Shown here: one piece after another, positions 43,282 to 55,099 of the stretch | Numbering within the stretch: position 1 is the stretch's first letter | Layout of the letters: each line of letters begins with the position of its first letter | Source: Myotis daubentonii | Taxonomy: Eukaryota; Chordata; Mammalia; Chiroptera; Vespertilionidae | Direction of reading: 5' to 3' | NCBI RefSeq assembly: GCF_963259705.1 | Contig: NC_081847.1 | Coordinates: forward strand, 71,941,754-72,005,753 | Length of the DNA stretch: 64,000 nt | Program-made: the position numbers and the translations under genes | The notes under the pieces: model-generated | What the model saw: only the letters and a program-made list of their open reading frames with translations | What the model was told of the DNA's origin: nothing | The model's database searches: none

Positions 43282-43564
43282 ATGCCACAGGAGTTGCTTT
43301 AATGTAGCTGTTGATGGGGATGTGGCTAAAGGGTTTTAATAAGCCAGACCAGATTTGTGTTAAGAGAGTCTGCTCTGGCAGCTGGTACATGGGGTAGGTT
43401 TGAGGGGAAAGCCTAGGATCAAGGGACTAAGGAGGAGGGTGTGGCACTACATTAAGAGCAGTGGCCCTAAGGATAGAATGGAGGGGGTGGGTGTGAAACC
43501 CTGAAGATGGATAGATGCTGGGGTTGAGAAAGGACACAGGAAGATAACTTCCAGGTCAAAGGAG

Positions 43565-44720
43565 GAAATAGATATAAATGGAATCATATAATACTAGGGG
43601 CCCAGTGCACAAATTTGTGCACCTTGAAAGGAACTGTGGGCCGCAAGGCTGTGGTGGGCACAGGGGTGGGTCTAGGCCCATCCTCTGTTCCCCTGCCCCG
43701 CCCCTCCTGCCATGGCCCTGCTGCCGCAGCTACCACATGCTGACAGCACCAGCCCCACTCCCACCCACTGACGGCGCTGAGCGATTGGGGCCAGTGCCAG
43801 CAATGGGTGTGAGTGTGGTCGGCACCTTCAGTGGGTGTGAGTGGCGGCTGCTGTCCCAATTGTCCCTAAGGAGCAGGGGGAGTGGAGAAGCCCTCAGGGG
43901 CGATAGGGGCCAGCAGCCGCTGCTCACACCTGCTGATGGCGCTGAGTGATCAGGACCTGCGCTGGGTGCCTGCAGCAGGTGTAAGTGCTGGGCGGGACCG
44001 TGGTGTGCGGGAGCAAAGAATTTTCAGTAACCACCAGAGGCTCACCCTGATGACAGCGACTGGGGCCCTTGCCTTGGTCTGGCACCCCTGCTCACCTGCT
44101 CCACCATTCTGCTGCGGCCAGCGCCTCCATGTTCCACACACATCTCCTGGTGGTCAGCGCACCTCATAGCGACCAGTTGTTCGGTTGTTCTGGTTGTTCT
44201 GCCATTCGGTCTATTTGCATATTAGCCTTTTATTATATAGCATGTGGTCATTTGTGATGGGTGCTTTCTCTTAGCATAATGTTTTCGAGGCTCATCCATG
44301 GTTTAGCATGTATCATTCTTTTTGGGGCTGAATAATGTTCCTTCATATGGGCAAGTCACATTTGATGGTCTGTTCTTCCCTTGGTACCTTTTGGCTATTG
44401 AGAATAGTGCTGTTTGTGAGCATTTTGTGTACATGCTTTTGCCTGAACACCTGTTTTCAATTCTTTTTGGGTACATACATAGGAATGGAATTGATGGCTG
44501 ATACGGTTATTCCCAGAATAGGCAAATCTCTAGTGACAGAGTATATTAGTGGTTGCTTGGGGAACTTGGGGGAGACTGGAGGGTCATAGCTAAAGGCTGC
44601 AGGGTTCCTCTTTGTGGTGATGGTTGCCCATATCTGCAAATATACTAAAAGCCATTGAATTCATTTTAAATTGGTGAATTCTCTGGTATGTAAATTATAT
44701 GTTAATAAGTCTGTTTTTTA
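43565..44720 (-). mobile_element. Antisense LINE-1 3' region split by a Helitron
   Basis: The blocks ATAAATGGAATCATATAATA on the left and TGTGGTCATTTGTGATGG on the right join without loss when the Helitron is left out, giving continuous old L1 3' UTR in antisense. On the right it continues through TTAGCATAATGTTTTCGAGG, GGCTGAATAATGTTCC and GGCTATTGAGAATAGTGC to about 44720. Confidence 0.85.
43594..44242 (-). mobile_element. HeliBat-type Helitron (649 bp)
   Basis: On the minus strand it ends GGGCCCCTAG at 43594, with hairpin GTGCACAAATTTGTGCAC (43605-43622), and starts TGCTATATAATAAAAGG at 44242. The expected 5' TC has mutated to TG. It is inserted between A and T with no duplication. The 5' half resembles the fragment at 7590-7824 (CCTGGTGGTCAGCGCAC). 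Confidence 0.94.
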
Positions 44721-44762
44721 AAAAGGGAATAGATAGAATGACCTCATCCTATTTGAAGTTCC

Positions 44763-45004
44763 TCATAGGGCAGTGATGGCGAACCTTTTGAGCTCAGTGT
44801 GTCAGCATTTTGAAAAACCCTAACTTAACTCTGGTGCCGTGTCACATATAGAAATTTTTTTATATTTGCAACCATAGTAAAACAAAGATGTATATTTTTG
44901 ATATTTATTTTATATATTTAAGTGCCATTTAACAAAGAGAAATCAACCAAAAAAATGAGTTTTTGTGTCACGCGTGTCATAGGTTCGCCATCACCGTCAT
45001 AGGG
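44763..45004 (+). mobile_element. hAT MITE, copy 1 (226 bp) with TCATAGGG duplication
   Basis: The body 44771-44996 starts CAGTGATGGCGAACCTTTTG and ends AGGTTCGCCATCACCG, a 16-bp TIR with one change. TCATAGGG flanks it at 44763-44770 and 44997-45004 and fits nnnTAnnn. The AT-rich body is non-coding. The same family occurs at 59151-59371 in the opposite orientation. The plus strand is defined here arbitrarily by this copy. Confidence 0.95.
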
Positions 45005-45079
45005 CATTAGTGAACTTGTCAGTACAAATACAAAAACACTCATTCCAGTTCAAAATTATGCATTTATTTGTTTACATGT

Positions 45080-45222
45080 TTGTTGCATGATAGAAATAAA
45101 CACTGCATGAGGGCAGGGACCACACCAACCTGTGTGCTGTGTCTCCCACTGCTTGCATGGTGTTTGACACATACTGAATACCCAGTAAACATCTGCCAAG
45201 TCAATGAATGAATTGCTATTGT
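45080..45222 (+). repeat. L2 LINE 3' end
   Basis: TGCATGAGGGCAGGGACC, then GTGTTTGACACATACTGAAT and GTCAATGAATGAAT, is the standard L2 3' end order. Confidence 0.75.
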
Positions 45223-46265
45223 AGTCCAGGGACCTCTATTACATACAGCACATAATACTTGTTTTACAGAGTAGCCAGGTTCCCTGGGCTCTGGGCTTAG
45301 TAACTGTGATCCTTTGTTCATTTATGTGGCATTCTGAATCATTACCCCTGGTGTGTTTCTGTGCTTCCTGCCAAATTGACCTCTATAAAGCCGGTAGCTT
45401 TACCTCATGCCAGTGAGGGAGGCTGGACTGCCAAAGACTGGGCTGTCCACAGGGACCTGGGGATCCCATGGTGGGGACCCAGGACTGTTCTATTGTGTGT
45501 GATCTGTTCAACTCATCTCATTATTTTGTTTTCCTGAGCTCAATGGTCCAAGTATCAAAGGTAATTCTAGGAACTTTTCATTAATTACTATTTATTCTTT
45601 AAAATATAAAATTTTCTTTAGATGATTAGTTTTCTAAAGGGTTTGCTACATTTTCAAGTAAAATTTTTTTGGGTAATTTTCTGTTCTCCTGGAGGCATAT
45701 AGTTCCAATTTGGTGAAAAAGTCATTAGTGAAATATGATAGACGGATGATACATTTTATTTCAATGTATATCTATGAATACATATATACATGTTTATTTA
45801 TCTCTATATCTATCAATATATATTATACTTTTCTTTCTTTAGTTTTTTTAAAGTTTATTGAATTTGTAAGTAAAATATTATCTTGGATTATTTTTTCCTA
45901 GAGAGAGATATTGCAGTAACTTAATTAGAAGTAATCAAAAAATTACATTTAAAACACAGAAACTTGATTTATTAAAACAATGTAGTAGGTTTTTTCTTTT
46001 TATAGCTATAGAGTAAATAGAAGGACCATAAGTGACCGAGTTTGGAATAGCTTCCTGGAGCAGGTCGATTCAAACAGAATTTTAAGAAATTAAGAGAAAT
46101 GAATTGGCAAAATATTTGGGTGTACTCTTACCACTGAATGATTGGGTTTTGGTTATTAAGAATACCTTGATGGCAGTTTAGATTTCTACAAATATTTTGT
46201 AGTTATTACTGATTCTCAGATGTCATCCACACCTCCCCAGGACAAGAGACCTGAAACTAAAGGAA
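45223..46265. other. AT-rich non-coding DNA
   Basis: No element or exon is recognised. A TATATC/TATA-rich part lies at 45770-45825. Confidence 0.5.
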
Positions 46266-46514
46266 GGAAAGGAGCTTTTTTATTAAAATATATTTTATTG
46301 ATTTTTTTTTTACAGAGAGGAAGGGAGAGGGATAGAGAGTTAGAAACATTGATGAGAGAGAAACATCAATCAGCTGCCTCTTGCACACCCCCTACTGGGG
46401 ATGTGCCCGCAACCAAGGTACATGCCCTTGACCGGAATCAAACCTGGGACCCTTCAGTCCACAGGCCGATGCTCTATCCATGGAGCCAAACCGGTTAGGG
46501 CGGAAAGGAGCTTT
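46266..46514 (-). mobile_element. Ves SINE with target duplication
   Basis: The body is 46279-46501 on the minus strand. The exact direct repeats GGAAAGGAGCTTT at 46266-46278 and 46502-46514 flank it. On the plus strand the tail TTAAAATATATTTTATTGAT leads, then CAGAGAGGAAGGGAGAGGGA, and the head ends AACCGGTTAGGGC. The B box reads GGTTTGATTCC on the minus strand (one change). Confidence 0.96.
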
Positions 46515-48189
46515 CATTGAGCTCGCAGTGTGCAGTCACTTAGCTAGATCTCACTTAATCCTTGTAGCAAACTCGCCGACCGTGCTTTCAACAGGACTCT
46601 GTTGCAGATGTCACACACTCAGTTCAAACTGGAGTTAGCAGAAGGAGGGCAGTATTATTGGTTCATGTATCTACAAAGTCTAAGCATTGACTTGGGTTTC
46701 CGGCATAGTTGGATCCAGGAACTCAAGGAATGTCTCTGGGCTCAGCTCCCCAGCTCTCCCACTCACAAGCCTCCCTTTCCTCACCCAGAAAGTGGGGAAT
46801 CATAAAAGATGGGGTGGATTGGCTGAAATGACCATGTGAAAAGGCTTAGCTTAAAGCTGGTAGCACAACAGTACCTCGGTAAATATTCCTGTTATCTATA
46901 GCCACTGGCTCAGGGAGAGTCCATGAGTAGTCTGAGTTTATACAATCAGATAGTTGGCCAAGGTCCTCTAGCTCTTGTCTCATTTAGGAGAAAAGAGAGT
47001 TAATAGGCCTCATGAAGCTCCTTAAAGCATCCTCAGACCAAAAGAAGGTGCCAATTTTCCCCAGGAGCATGAAGCTTATTTGTCAGAGAGATTTTCCCAG
47101 GAAACACTTGGGCAGGAATACGTAGGATGTGAGAACAGAAAGCCTCATGTCAGTGGTATAATTTAGAGTTTAAATGCAGAGCCACTCTGTCCTAGGCTGT
47201 GACCCTGCTGGCTCTGGTGGGAATTCAGTTTTACATGAAGAATTCATTCTCCAAAGCTCTAGGTTTACACTTGTCTGAGATGTTTGGATGCAAGATGATA
47301 ATCAGGCTGCAAACTCTATAATGCCATTTATACTCCTATTTCCAACTTCATGCCTTGTGGGGAATACATTGAAAAGATCATTTTTTAGATATTGAAGTTT
47401 GTGTTTTGCAATTTCAAGGTATTCATGTGTGTGCATATGTATGTGTGTTTGTATGTACCTACTTTTATCAGGCCTTTCATGAAGTCAACAGGTTATAAAT
47501 TAGATTTAGAAATGGACTCTTTCCAAAGAATATGAATCTTTCCTCCTTGCCAGGCAGGGGGCTGTGACTGAGGATTTTGGATGCTACTCCCAACAACCTG
47601 CTCTGTGGCTGGGACTCTAGGTCTAGGATGCAGGGCGCCGAGGGTGACTGGTTCTCTTTTCCCATGTTCCTGGGCTTGAGGGGCTGACAGGATGAGCACA
47701 GGGTGACAGCCTCTGAGGCAGAGCCAGCCACTGAATATTCAGGCCACGTTTCATTCTCTTGTTCAGCCATCATACATCGGTGTTGATGGCTGCCTGGGAC
47801 TCTCCCACTGCTGTTTGGAGTCAGGTGCGGGTGTCGAAGGGAACAGCGAGGGGTGGTGTGGTGCCTATGATGGGAGGGCGGTGGCCCGCAGAGGTGAGCA
47901 GATACCTTCTTGAAGGTCACTTGCAGAAATGTAGCTGTTGGTCAGCATCTCTCTCTCTGCATGGTGTCAGGCATGGGACAGGGCATCTCGGCATGTCACC
48001 AACTTTGCCACCTTGTTGCTCTCTGTTGGGGAGCAGAGGATAAAAATACAGTCGGAATTTACCACCGCCAGAAAAATAAAAGTAGAAATGTCCTCCCTCC
48101 CCCCAGCAAATACTTGGAGAAATGGTAGCTGACATTCCTAGGTGCCTCTATAGGCACTGGCAACACCTGTCATTTCTACTTTCTTAGCA
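46515..48189. other. Non-coding DNA with old repeat traces
   Basis: A MIR-like part near 46530-46880 is suggested by TAGCTAGATCTCACTTAATCC and GCTCAGCTCCCCAGCTCTCC. Frames up to 147 codons (47477-47920, minus) overlap plus-strand frames and have no recognised domain. Confidence 0.4.
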
Positions 48190-48800
48190 TCTCTCAGATA
48201 TCTGCTGTTTCTTCCCCGTGGCCATTGCCCGGGGCCAAGCCCCATTCTCTTATGCCTACCCAGACTCCTGTCAAGCTGCCTTCCAGGTGGCCTCCCTGCA
48301 TCCTCTCTCCTCATCCCCGATCTGAGCTGATGGCCACAGGGCTGTCTGTAAGCTTCTACCACTGGCTGTGCCACCCTGGCGCTCACACCCTTCCCTGGCT
48401 CTCCATGACTCATCTCTAGCCTGCCCAAAAGTGTCTTCATGATGGATTGGCTCCTGCCATCAAGGGCTCCTGGACTACTTGCCCTCCCACTGCTGGTCCA
48501 GCCTCTCTGTGTGCTTAGGTTTCCCCAGGCGGGGCCCATTCTCTCAGGCTACCCCTCCCCACTTTCTTACCCCTGTCTGGCCCTATCCCATCTGCCCAGC
48601 CGACTCCCATGAGTTCTTTTCCTCCTGGGAGTGCATCCTCATGTCTCCTCCTCTGATTCTGGCTGCGCCCAGGACCTGCCTCTGAATTCCCAGATTCTCT
48701 TCCATGTTGCTTTTTGCAAACAACTCACACAGGTGATTACTTGTTTGTTTTGCTCACTACACACAGTGAGGTCCTTGCAGGAAGGGGGCGGTGCCTTAAA
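48190..48800 (+). repeat. L2 LINE fragment
   Basis: A pyrimidine-rich L2-like series runs from CCTACCCAGACTCCTGTCAAG through CACTACACACAGTGAGGTCC to CCTTGCAGGAAGGGGGCGGTG. Its shape matches the 3' half of L2. Confidence 0.5.
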
Positions 48801-48899
48801 TTTATCTTTGAACCCCTGAGGCAGGAAAAGTGTGTTATGGTTCCAATTCCACTTACATCTGCGTGGTTTGGGTAATTTGGTTACCCTATCCTGGCAGTC

Positions 48900-49135
48900 C
48901 TGCCACAGAGACAGAACAGCCACTATTTTATGGAGTTACTGTGGGTATTAATTCTTACAGAATTGTACCTGGCACAGAATAAGTGAACTAAGTAAGTGTT
49001 AGATAATGTCATCATCATCAACATCATTATCATTATCATCATCATCACCATCATCATCATTGCCAGTTTCTGGACGATGCTAGATACTTAATAAACTCTT
49101 ATTGAATAGAAGGACTAAATGGACGAGTGAAATGA
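48900..49135. repeat. MIR fragment with (ATC)n microsatellite
   Basis: GGAGTTACTGTGGGTATTAA and GTACCTGGCACAGAATAAG are MIR-like. An ATC/CAT trinucleotide run fills about 49008-49062. Confidence 0.75.
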
Positions 49136-50245
49136 ATCGTTTTGTTGAGTTCCTACTTCATCTGAAATGGAGTTAATAAAAGAACCTTAATTTTTCTCTT
49201 AAAGTTCTCTTCTGAACTTTATTTTCCCTTCCCCCAAAAGTGACAGATTCTCAGACGTTAGCAAAACACTTCAATTGCTTAAGCTACCCAAGAATGCTTG
49301 GAAGACAGCCATTTTGCCCAAGAAGCTCATAGCTAATGTCAGGATTCACCTCCCTGCTGGTTGACTGACACTCCATTTTCCTTCCTAAAAGAACTAAATG
49401 GCCTATATTTCTTTTTTAAATTAAAGCGAATGAAAATGAATTTCACAACTCCCTTGGAGACGCCTGGAGACACACTGGGACCTCAAATAAGAAAGTTGGG
49501 GGTTACTGAGCTTAAGCACAGCACTCTGGGTTCCCAAGAAAGATGAGACATGGGAAACATCCAGTGTGGAGGAGGAAGGGCAGAGAGAATCAAGAAAAAC
49601 AGCTCGATGGCGAGGCACCGTTAGGGGTGAGAAGGGAGCAGAGTGAGGAGGGAGGGCCATGTTGAAAATAAACTGTTGAGTGACTGATCTTTAACTTCGA
49701 TGAAAAAGAGCAAAACCAGTTCGAACCATGCTGGATAATTGCCCGAGAATTATTCCTGGCCGCCCTATAAATGATTCCTCCTATGCAAAAATATTGAAAG
49801 CAGAAGGGAAATGATTGTTTTGAGCTCGGAGATTTCTCAGCTCTCTGACTTTGCTAAGGAGATTTGAGCCCATTATCCTTGTCTCACTGTGAGCCTTCGT
49901 CAATAGCAGAATTTGTATCTCCTGAGGGATTGTCTACTGAGTTCATTTCGGTTTAACAAGTGTTTATTGAAGTCCTGCGGTGTGTCTTGGGCTGGGATTG
50001 GATCCATGCAGCATGCCGACATTGTGAGAACTGGTGCCTTGGGCCCGAGGGGATTCCTGGAGAGATGAGGGGGAGCCATTGGAGAATCGGCGCCTGAGCC
50101 ATTCTCTCCCAGGGATGAAGAGCCTTTTTAGACCTTCTGGTGGGTTGGGAGAAGCAGGTCAACTGGTCTGGGCCCCTGAGTGCTCCTCCCTGTGTTCCTA
50201 CCACCCCAGCCTTCTTTGTTGTGAACTATAGTATAACACACATCA
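49136..50245. other. Non-coding DNA, one candidate conserved stretch
   Basis: The part at 49690-49870 is repeat-free with TGCCCGAGAATTATTCCTGG and ATGCAAAAATATTGAAAGC, and may be conserved non-coding DNA. The rest has no recognised feature. Confidence 0.35.
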
Positions 50246-50249
50246 CTTG

Positions 50250-50690
50250 ACCCTGTTAGCTCTGCATTGCACCTGGCTTCCTTTTCACCTGGAATAAACT
50301 CCAAACTCATGAGGGTGGCCCAAGAGACCCAGTATGATTTGGCTCCTACCAACCTCCGATCCCTGCTCTCTACCACTCCTGGGCCTTTGCACGCACTTTC
50401 CCTCTCTCTGGAATACCCACCCCTGAACTCTGCATGGCGTGGTGCTCCTGAGTTCCCAGGGTTTAGCTTAGATGACACCTCTTAGCCACAGAATCTAGAT
50501 TTGCCTCCTCTGCCCCCTTCCCCAAGTACTCTCTCTGTCATCTGCAGTTGCTACTTGCGATTACTATTTGTTTTCTTACTCGTATCTTTCTTCTCCCATG
50601 AGGTTGTGAGCTTGAACGGGCAGGGCCTTCCTTTGAATTTACCTGCCATACAGTAGGTGCTCAGTACACTGTACCTGACCTGGCTACAGG
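50250..50690 (+). repeat. L2 LINE 3' region
   Basis: The series GGCCTTTGCACGCACTTTCC, TCTCTGGAATACCCACCC, TTTAGCTTAGATGACACCTC, GAGGTTGTGAGCTTGAACGG and GTAGGTGCTCAGTACA is a complete run through the L2 3' region. The 72-codon frame inside is an L2 by-product. Confidence 0.88.
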
Positions 50691-52270
50691 GTACTACAAA
50701 TAGCACTAATGAAATAAGAAAAAGGAGGGAATTTTAGGGGCAAGAGGTGTTGTGGAAGAAGTGCTACCTCAGGAGACCTGGACCAAATCCTCTGGCCTCT
50801 TGGGACCTGGGTTGCCTTGTGATCCAAAGAAATTATGCTCAAGGATCCTCCCTTCTGGCTCTCAAAATTCATGAAGTGTAAAAGCTCTGAGGCAGGACAG
50901 TTGACTGATTGATAGCTCTTTGGCCCAAGCCTGCCCCAGAAATGTTTCCACGAAGAGGCATTGCTCACGGCCTGCCTGTCGCAAGTCGATGTCTTCAGGC
51001 TTAATTTGAGGCTGTTACCCTTTAAGTAGTCACACACCAGACACCAGATAACCTTGGCGCGCGTGCTGGGCTAGGAGAATGGAATAGCAAGTTGATTTTA
51101 GATAGTTAAACGCCCGAGGCCCTGCACCACAGTTGTTTGCTTCCTTGTTTTAACAAGTTAAGTGCATTCAGTATGAGATTTTAAAATGTGCTCAATAACA
51201 TTTTATTGAGTTGTCTACACTGGCTTGGAAGCAGTGGGAGGTATTGGTGAAAAGGCTCCCTACCACTTGGAGCGATTGCTAAGAACAGCCAACCAAGCTT
51301 TGGACACTCCTCGCTGCATTTAATTCTCCCGCCAACTTGCTGGGGGCGGTGCCTTAGCATCGGAGGTTTGCAGGTGGTCAAGTGGGTTTAGAGAGGTGCC
51401 TCCATCGCAAGGCCCCGTCCCTGTGATCCCAGTGCCGACACGCTTGCTAGATGGGGGTCTTTTCCTGAGGAGCTGAGTGATGAATGGTAGTAGGAGCAAC
51501 ATGTGAGAGAGACTTGGCAGCTGTGCAGCCCTCTCTGCAGTGATGACCACAGCCATCCCAGGCCAGTCTCCTTGACAGGCCCTGCCTACAGGGACCACCC
51601 TGTCCCTGAAGTCTGCAGGTGGTCACCCTGATCTGCTGTCCTCCAGACAGCCCTGCCTTCTCCTAGCCCCTGCCTACCTGTGCTAGGATACCTGGACGGA
51701 TTTACTTTCTGGTTTCCTGCCAGGACCGGAGGCTCTGCTGGGCCCTGGATTCTGCTTCTGCCTAGGCCTCTCACACTCTGGCTCTGGGGACTGCGCTCCT
51801 GCTGCTCTCTGGGATCCAGCTTCCACCCCTGTGGACCACCCCAGCCACAGTGGTGCCATCTCTTAGACATTCCTGTTGGCTATCCATTCCAAAGGCCCCT
51901 AAGATCCCCTCAACCCAGCATCAGAAGAGGCTAGACTTGTGCACATGAGCCATTCTCAGCGGAGAAATTAGGGGAGGAAGCAGGAGAGAAGACTCATCAG
52001 CCCTGAAATTTGAGAAGCCCTGAGCCTGACACATCTTACCCTCTTCCCAGACCTGTGACTTGGAAGCACTTTATAAAAAGCACTTTATAACATTCATTGT
52101 GTTATTTGGGCCACTAACTCACTGGATGACCCTGGGAAGGTCATGTCCCTGCCCTGGCCCAAGTTAACCCATTTGTTAAGTGGGAATGCTGAACGGATAA
52201 TTTCCCAAGTCAGTGGTCTGTTCGTTGGCCGCCTTTGAACTTTGACACACTCTCATGTGAAGGGACCTAG
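50691..52270. other. Non-coding DNA, no gene seen
   Basis: Overlapping frames on both strands, of which the longest is 117 codons (50684-51037, minus), carry no known motif. A short direct repeat AGCACTTTATAA lies near 52070-52095. Confidence 0.45.
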
Positions 52271-52500
52271 TGGTTAGGGTCACGAACTTTTGAAGGAGGA
52301 AGACTTCGATGGGGTTGGCTGTGTGCAAGCTCTGCGGCCTTGGGTGAGGCAGCTAAGCTTGCTGAACCCCCATTTCTCCATATGTAGGGTAGGGTCAACC
52401 CTAGAACCTCTCTCAGATGTTATCTGTGAGGATTGACTAGGATAATCCAGGCAACATGGTTAGCCTATGTCTGGGACACAATAAAATCTGATTAAATACT
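52270..52500 (+). repeat. MIR SINE
   Basis: The series TGTGCAAGCTCTGCGGCCTT, GGTGAGGCAGCTAAGCTTGC, CCATTTCTCCATATG and GTGAGGATTGACTAGGATAA is the usual MIR order. It is well recognisable but diverged. Confidence 0.78.
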
Positions 52501-52884
52501 AGCTGTTACATATTCCTTCTTGCCCTAATTCCTGGCCTTCGTCCCTTTTCTTTCCCTTGCCCTTCGCTCTTCCATCTTGAGTCTTGTGGATTGAAAGTAA
52601 TCAACTCATCAAACAGGCTCTCCCATCGCCTTCCGAGGGCTGAAGGAAGGTGTCCATTGCTGGCCTCTGGGACATCTGCCGGACAACGTGCACTTGCAAC
52701 CCTGCACATGCTCAGGTGCCTGGCAGCTGGCAGACCGGGCTCTGGCTGGAGAAGGCTCACCTGTCATTAGGACCAGAGTCCTAGAGGTTAGAGATACAGG
52801 GGTTTATCACATCCAGCACCTACAGAATTATGTGATTCCCTGGGAACAAGGGCCACTGCCCAGTAGGCCTGGCCTCAGAGTATT
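52501..52884. other. Non-coding DNA, no gene seen
   Basis: Unique-looking DNA. Two short frames on opposite strands have no known domain. Confidence 0.45.
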
Positions 52885-53325
52885 TGGCATTGGTGGTGTA
52901 TTCGTTTGCTAAAACACTACCCTGAATAGCAGAAGTTGATTGTCTTAAAATTCTGGTGTCTAGATGTCCACAATGGAGATATTGGCAGAGCCATGGTCCT
53001 TTGCAGGCCCCCGACGAGGATCTGTGCCATGCTCTCTCCTAGCGTGCTATGGTTGGCTGGCACTCGTTGGCATTCCTTGGCTTATAGAAGCATCACCTGA
53101 TCTCTGCATCACTTGGTATCCTTCCCATGCATGTATGTGTCTCTGACCAGGTTCCCTTTTTATATGGCTCCCAGTCATATTGGCTTAGGTCCCATTCTCA
53201 TGACCTCATTTTACTTTGATTTCATGGAAAAGGCCTTACATCTCCAAATAAGTCCACATTCTAAAGTACTAGGGGTTAGGACTCCAACATATCTCTTTTG
53301 GGTGACACATTCAATCCGTAACAGT
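52885..53325 (-). repeat. MaLR/ERVL-type solo LTR
   Basis: The blocks GTATTCGTTTGCTAAAACAC, CAGTCATATTGGCTTAGGTC, CCATTCTCATGACCTCATTT, CATCTCCAAATAAGTCCACA and GGGGTTAGGACTCCAACATA follow the antisense order of MLT1-type LTRs. No internal proviral genes are nearby, so it is a solo LTR. The subfamily is not settled. Confidence 0.7.
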
Positions 53326-54040
53326 GATCAATGGTTCCACATGAATAGTAACATCACTGGGGTACAGGCGAAATAGGGGGAGAGAACAGCAAAGACTAGG
53401 CATAAAGCTCCCCATTTGGATGAACTGACAGGCTACAGCTCAAATCAGGAGGAGGAAGGAGAGGCTTGGACACTGGGGCTTGGGTTACGTGAGATATTGG
53501 AGGTCTGGGAGGCTGGCAGGAAGTCTGGGAGGGGTGACAGATGGGAGGGCTGATGAATAGGTGAGTGGAAGAATGCCTGTCACACTGCCTTGGCCGTTCT
53601 TGGACTTGACTGAGAAGACAGGCAGATTTAGTTCTCTGTTCTGAGGTGGTCAGGGGTTACAGAACTGCCATGTGTGGAAGATTCTAATATCACCAAGTAG
53701 GGTTCTTCCTGCGGCGGCGGTTTGTGGGCACAGAGCACTATTACACAAATGAGGCTGCTTTCTCTTTCCCTCCCGCAGCCGGGGGCCTGCCGTCTCTGGA
53801 GCCCATTTTTCATTTCCAGGGCAAAGCCGACTGTTGGCTCTGGGCAGGACAGGTTTGGCTTTAGGAGATGATGTGTGGTATCTAAGTGTGCTGCCTGGTT
53901 AGTAAATTATCCCGCCGATCGCTGGACGATGAAACATTTTAAACCGCAGCCTGCGGGCTTGTGCCTCTGCATTCTGAGTTCGCTCAGGGAGTTGACCTTG
54001 AATGAGCAGACAGCGTGCCCACTCGGTGTCAGGGCTGTGG
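53326..54040. other. Non-coding DNA, no gene seen
   Basis: Purine-rich DNA at 53430-53560 is followed by unique-looking sequence. No exon is recognised. Confidence 0.45.
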
Positions 54041-54049
54041 TCGCTCACG

Positions 54050-54245
54050 GGTCTTGAGCAGTGCCTCTACCTAGCCCTTAATGAGCCCCTAATGTGGGCC
54101 TTTAACACGTTTTGTCCCATTTACTCCTTACCACAGTCCTATGGGGCAACTATTACACAAATAAGGAAATTGAGACTGAGGGAGGTTAAAGGACTTGCTG
54201 GAGGCAAGACTTAGAATAACAGTCCTAGAATTTGAACTTAGGCAT
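54050..54245. repeat. MIR SINE
   Basis: CACAGTCCTATGGGGCAACTA, then AGGAAATTGAGACTGAGG and ACTTGCTGGAGGCAAG, is a MIR series. Approximate limits. Confidence 0.7.
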
Positions 54246-54295
54246 GATTGACTGAAAAAAAAATCTCTTCTCCAGGGATTGACAAATATTTGGAC

Positions 54296-54483
54296 CAGGG
54301 CTTGGCAATGCTTTTTCGTAAAGGGCCGGGTAATAAATATTTTCGGCTTCTCTTTCTGTCAGCATGAAAGCAGCCATTGATAACACGTAAGCACATAAGC
54401 CGAGCTATGTTCCAGTAACACTTTATTTATAAAACGGCCAGTAGGCCAGACGTAGCCTGCGGGCCGCTGGTTGCTGAGCCTTG
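54296..54483. mobile_element. Old Charlie-type hAT element
   Basis: Starting CAGGGCTTGGCAATGC and ending GGTTGCTGAGCCTTG, it contains CGTAAAGGGCCGGG, GAAAGCAGCCATTG and CCAGTAACACTTTATTTATA. That order is a very common mammalian hAT-Charlie family. TIRs are decayed. Relatives in this window are at 59541 and 60330. Confidence 0.7.
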
Positions 54484-54816
54484 CTCTGGTGTAGCTGCCA
54501 CGACTTCACTGTGGCACGTGGCTGCCATCCCTCCCGGGGGACCAGGCTCTTTTAGCTGCTTTCCCACCACTGGATGTTGCTGCCTTTGGGGAAACAGGAG
54601 ACTTGTTCCTACGGTCTGAACAAGAGGCTTGTGGGATAGGTGGTACGAAATGAGAAAGATGGGGTTAAATTAGCATAATTTTCTGCTCTCTGGTCACCTT
54701 CATACATTTGGAAAAGTCAGTTCTAACGTTAATCATAGCAACATTTAAGAACATTCTACTTTAAAAGAAAACTTGTGTTCACTGAATTAAGATCACATAG
54801 GCAACACATAAGGAGA

Positions 54817-54919
54817 CAGTACAGCAAGCATGTCAAACTCGCAGCTAGCGGGCCGCATGCCTCTTTCCTGCAGCCCCCCTCACCCCTGAGGCCACGAGTT
54901 TGACATGCTTGCAGTACAG
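54817..54919. mobile_element. 87-bp hAT-like MITE with CAGTACAG duplication
   Basis: Perfect 17-bp TIRs CAAGCATGTCAAACTCG / CGAGTTTGACATGCTTG lie at 54825-54841 and 54895-54911. The exact duplication CAGTACAG is at 54817-54824 and 54912-54919 and fits nnnTAnnn. The inside contains GCGGGCCGCATGCC. The element starts CAAG rather than CAG. Confidence 0.92.
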
Positions 54920-55095
54920 CATAGTGTGTCAGAATAGAGCTCTGTCATCAGGAAGATCTGGGTTCAAATCCTAGGTTGGCAACTCGCTACCAGTCGCATG
55001 GCCCTGAGCAGGTCATTTAAGTTCCGAGCCTGGGTATGCGCTTTATAGTACAGTGGTTGGCATACTGTGAGCAGCCAAGAAGTACTAGTGATGAT
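54920..55095. repeat. MIR SINE
   Basis: CTGGGTTCAAATCCTAGG, GCAACTCGCTACCAG and CCTGAGCAGGTCATTTAAGT are the standard MIR core series, in plus orientation. Confidence 0.75.
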
Positions 55096-55099
55096 TATT

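Larger units (their letters stand above)
40637..43564. other. Non-coding DNA, mostly repeat-poor
   Basis: No exon is recognised. The stretch at 41930-42070 is AT-rich and repeat-free (GGCCCAAGGTAATATTTAATG, then TATTAATAAAATTGCTTG), a candidate conserved element. A (TG)n run lies at 43256-43281. An old L2/MIR-like part lies at about 42870-42990 (TTGGGAACCTACTGTGC). Confidence 0.4.
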
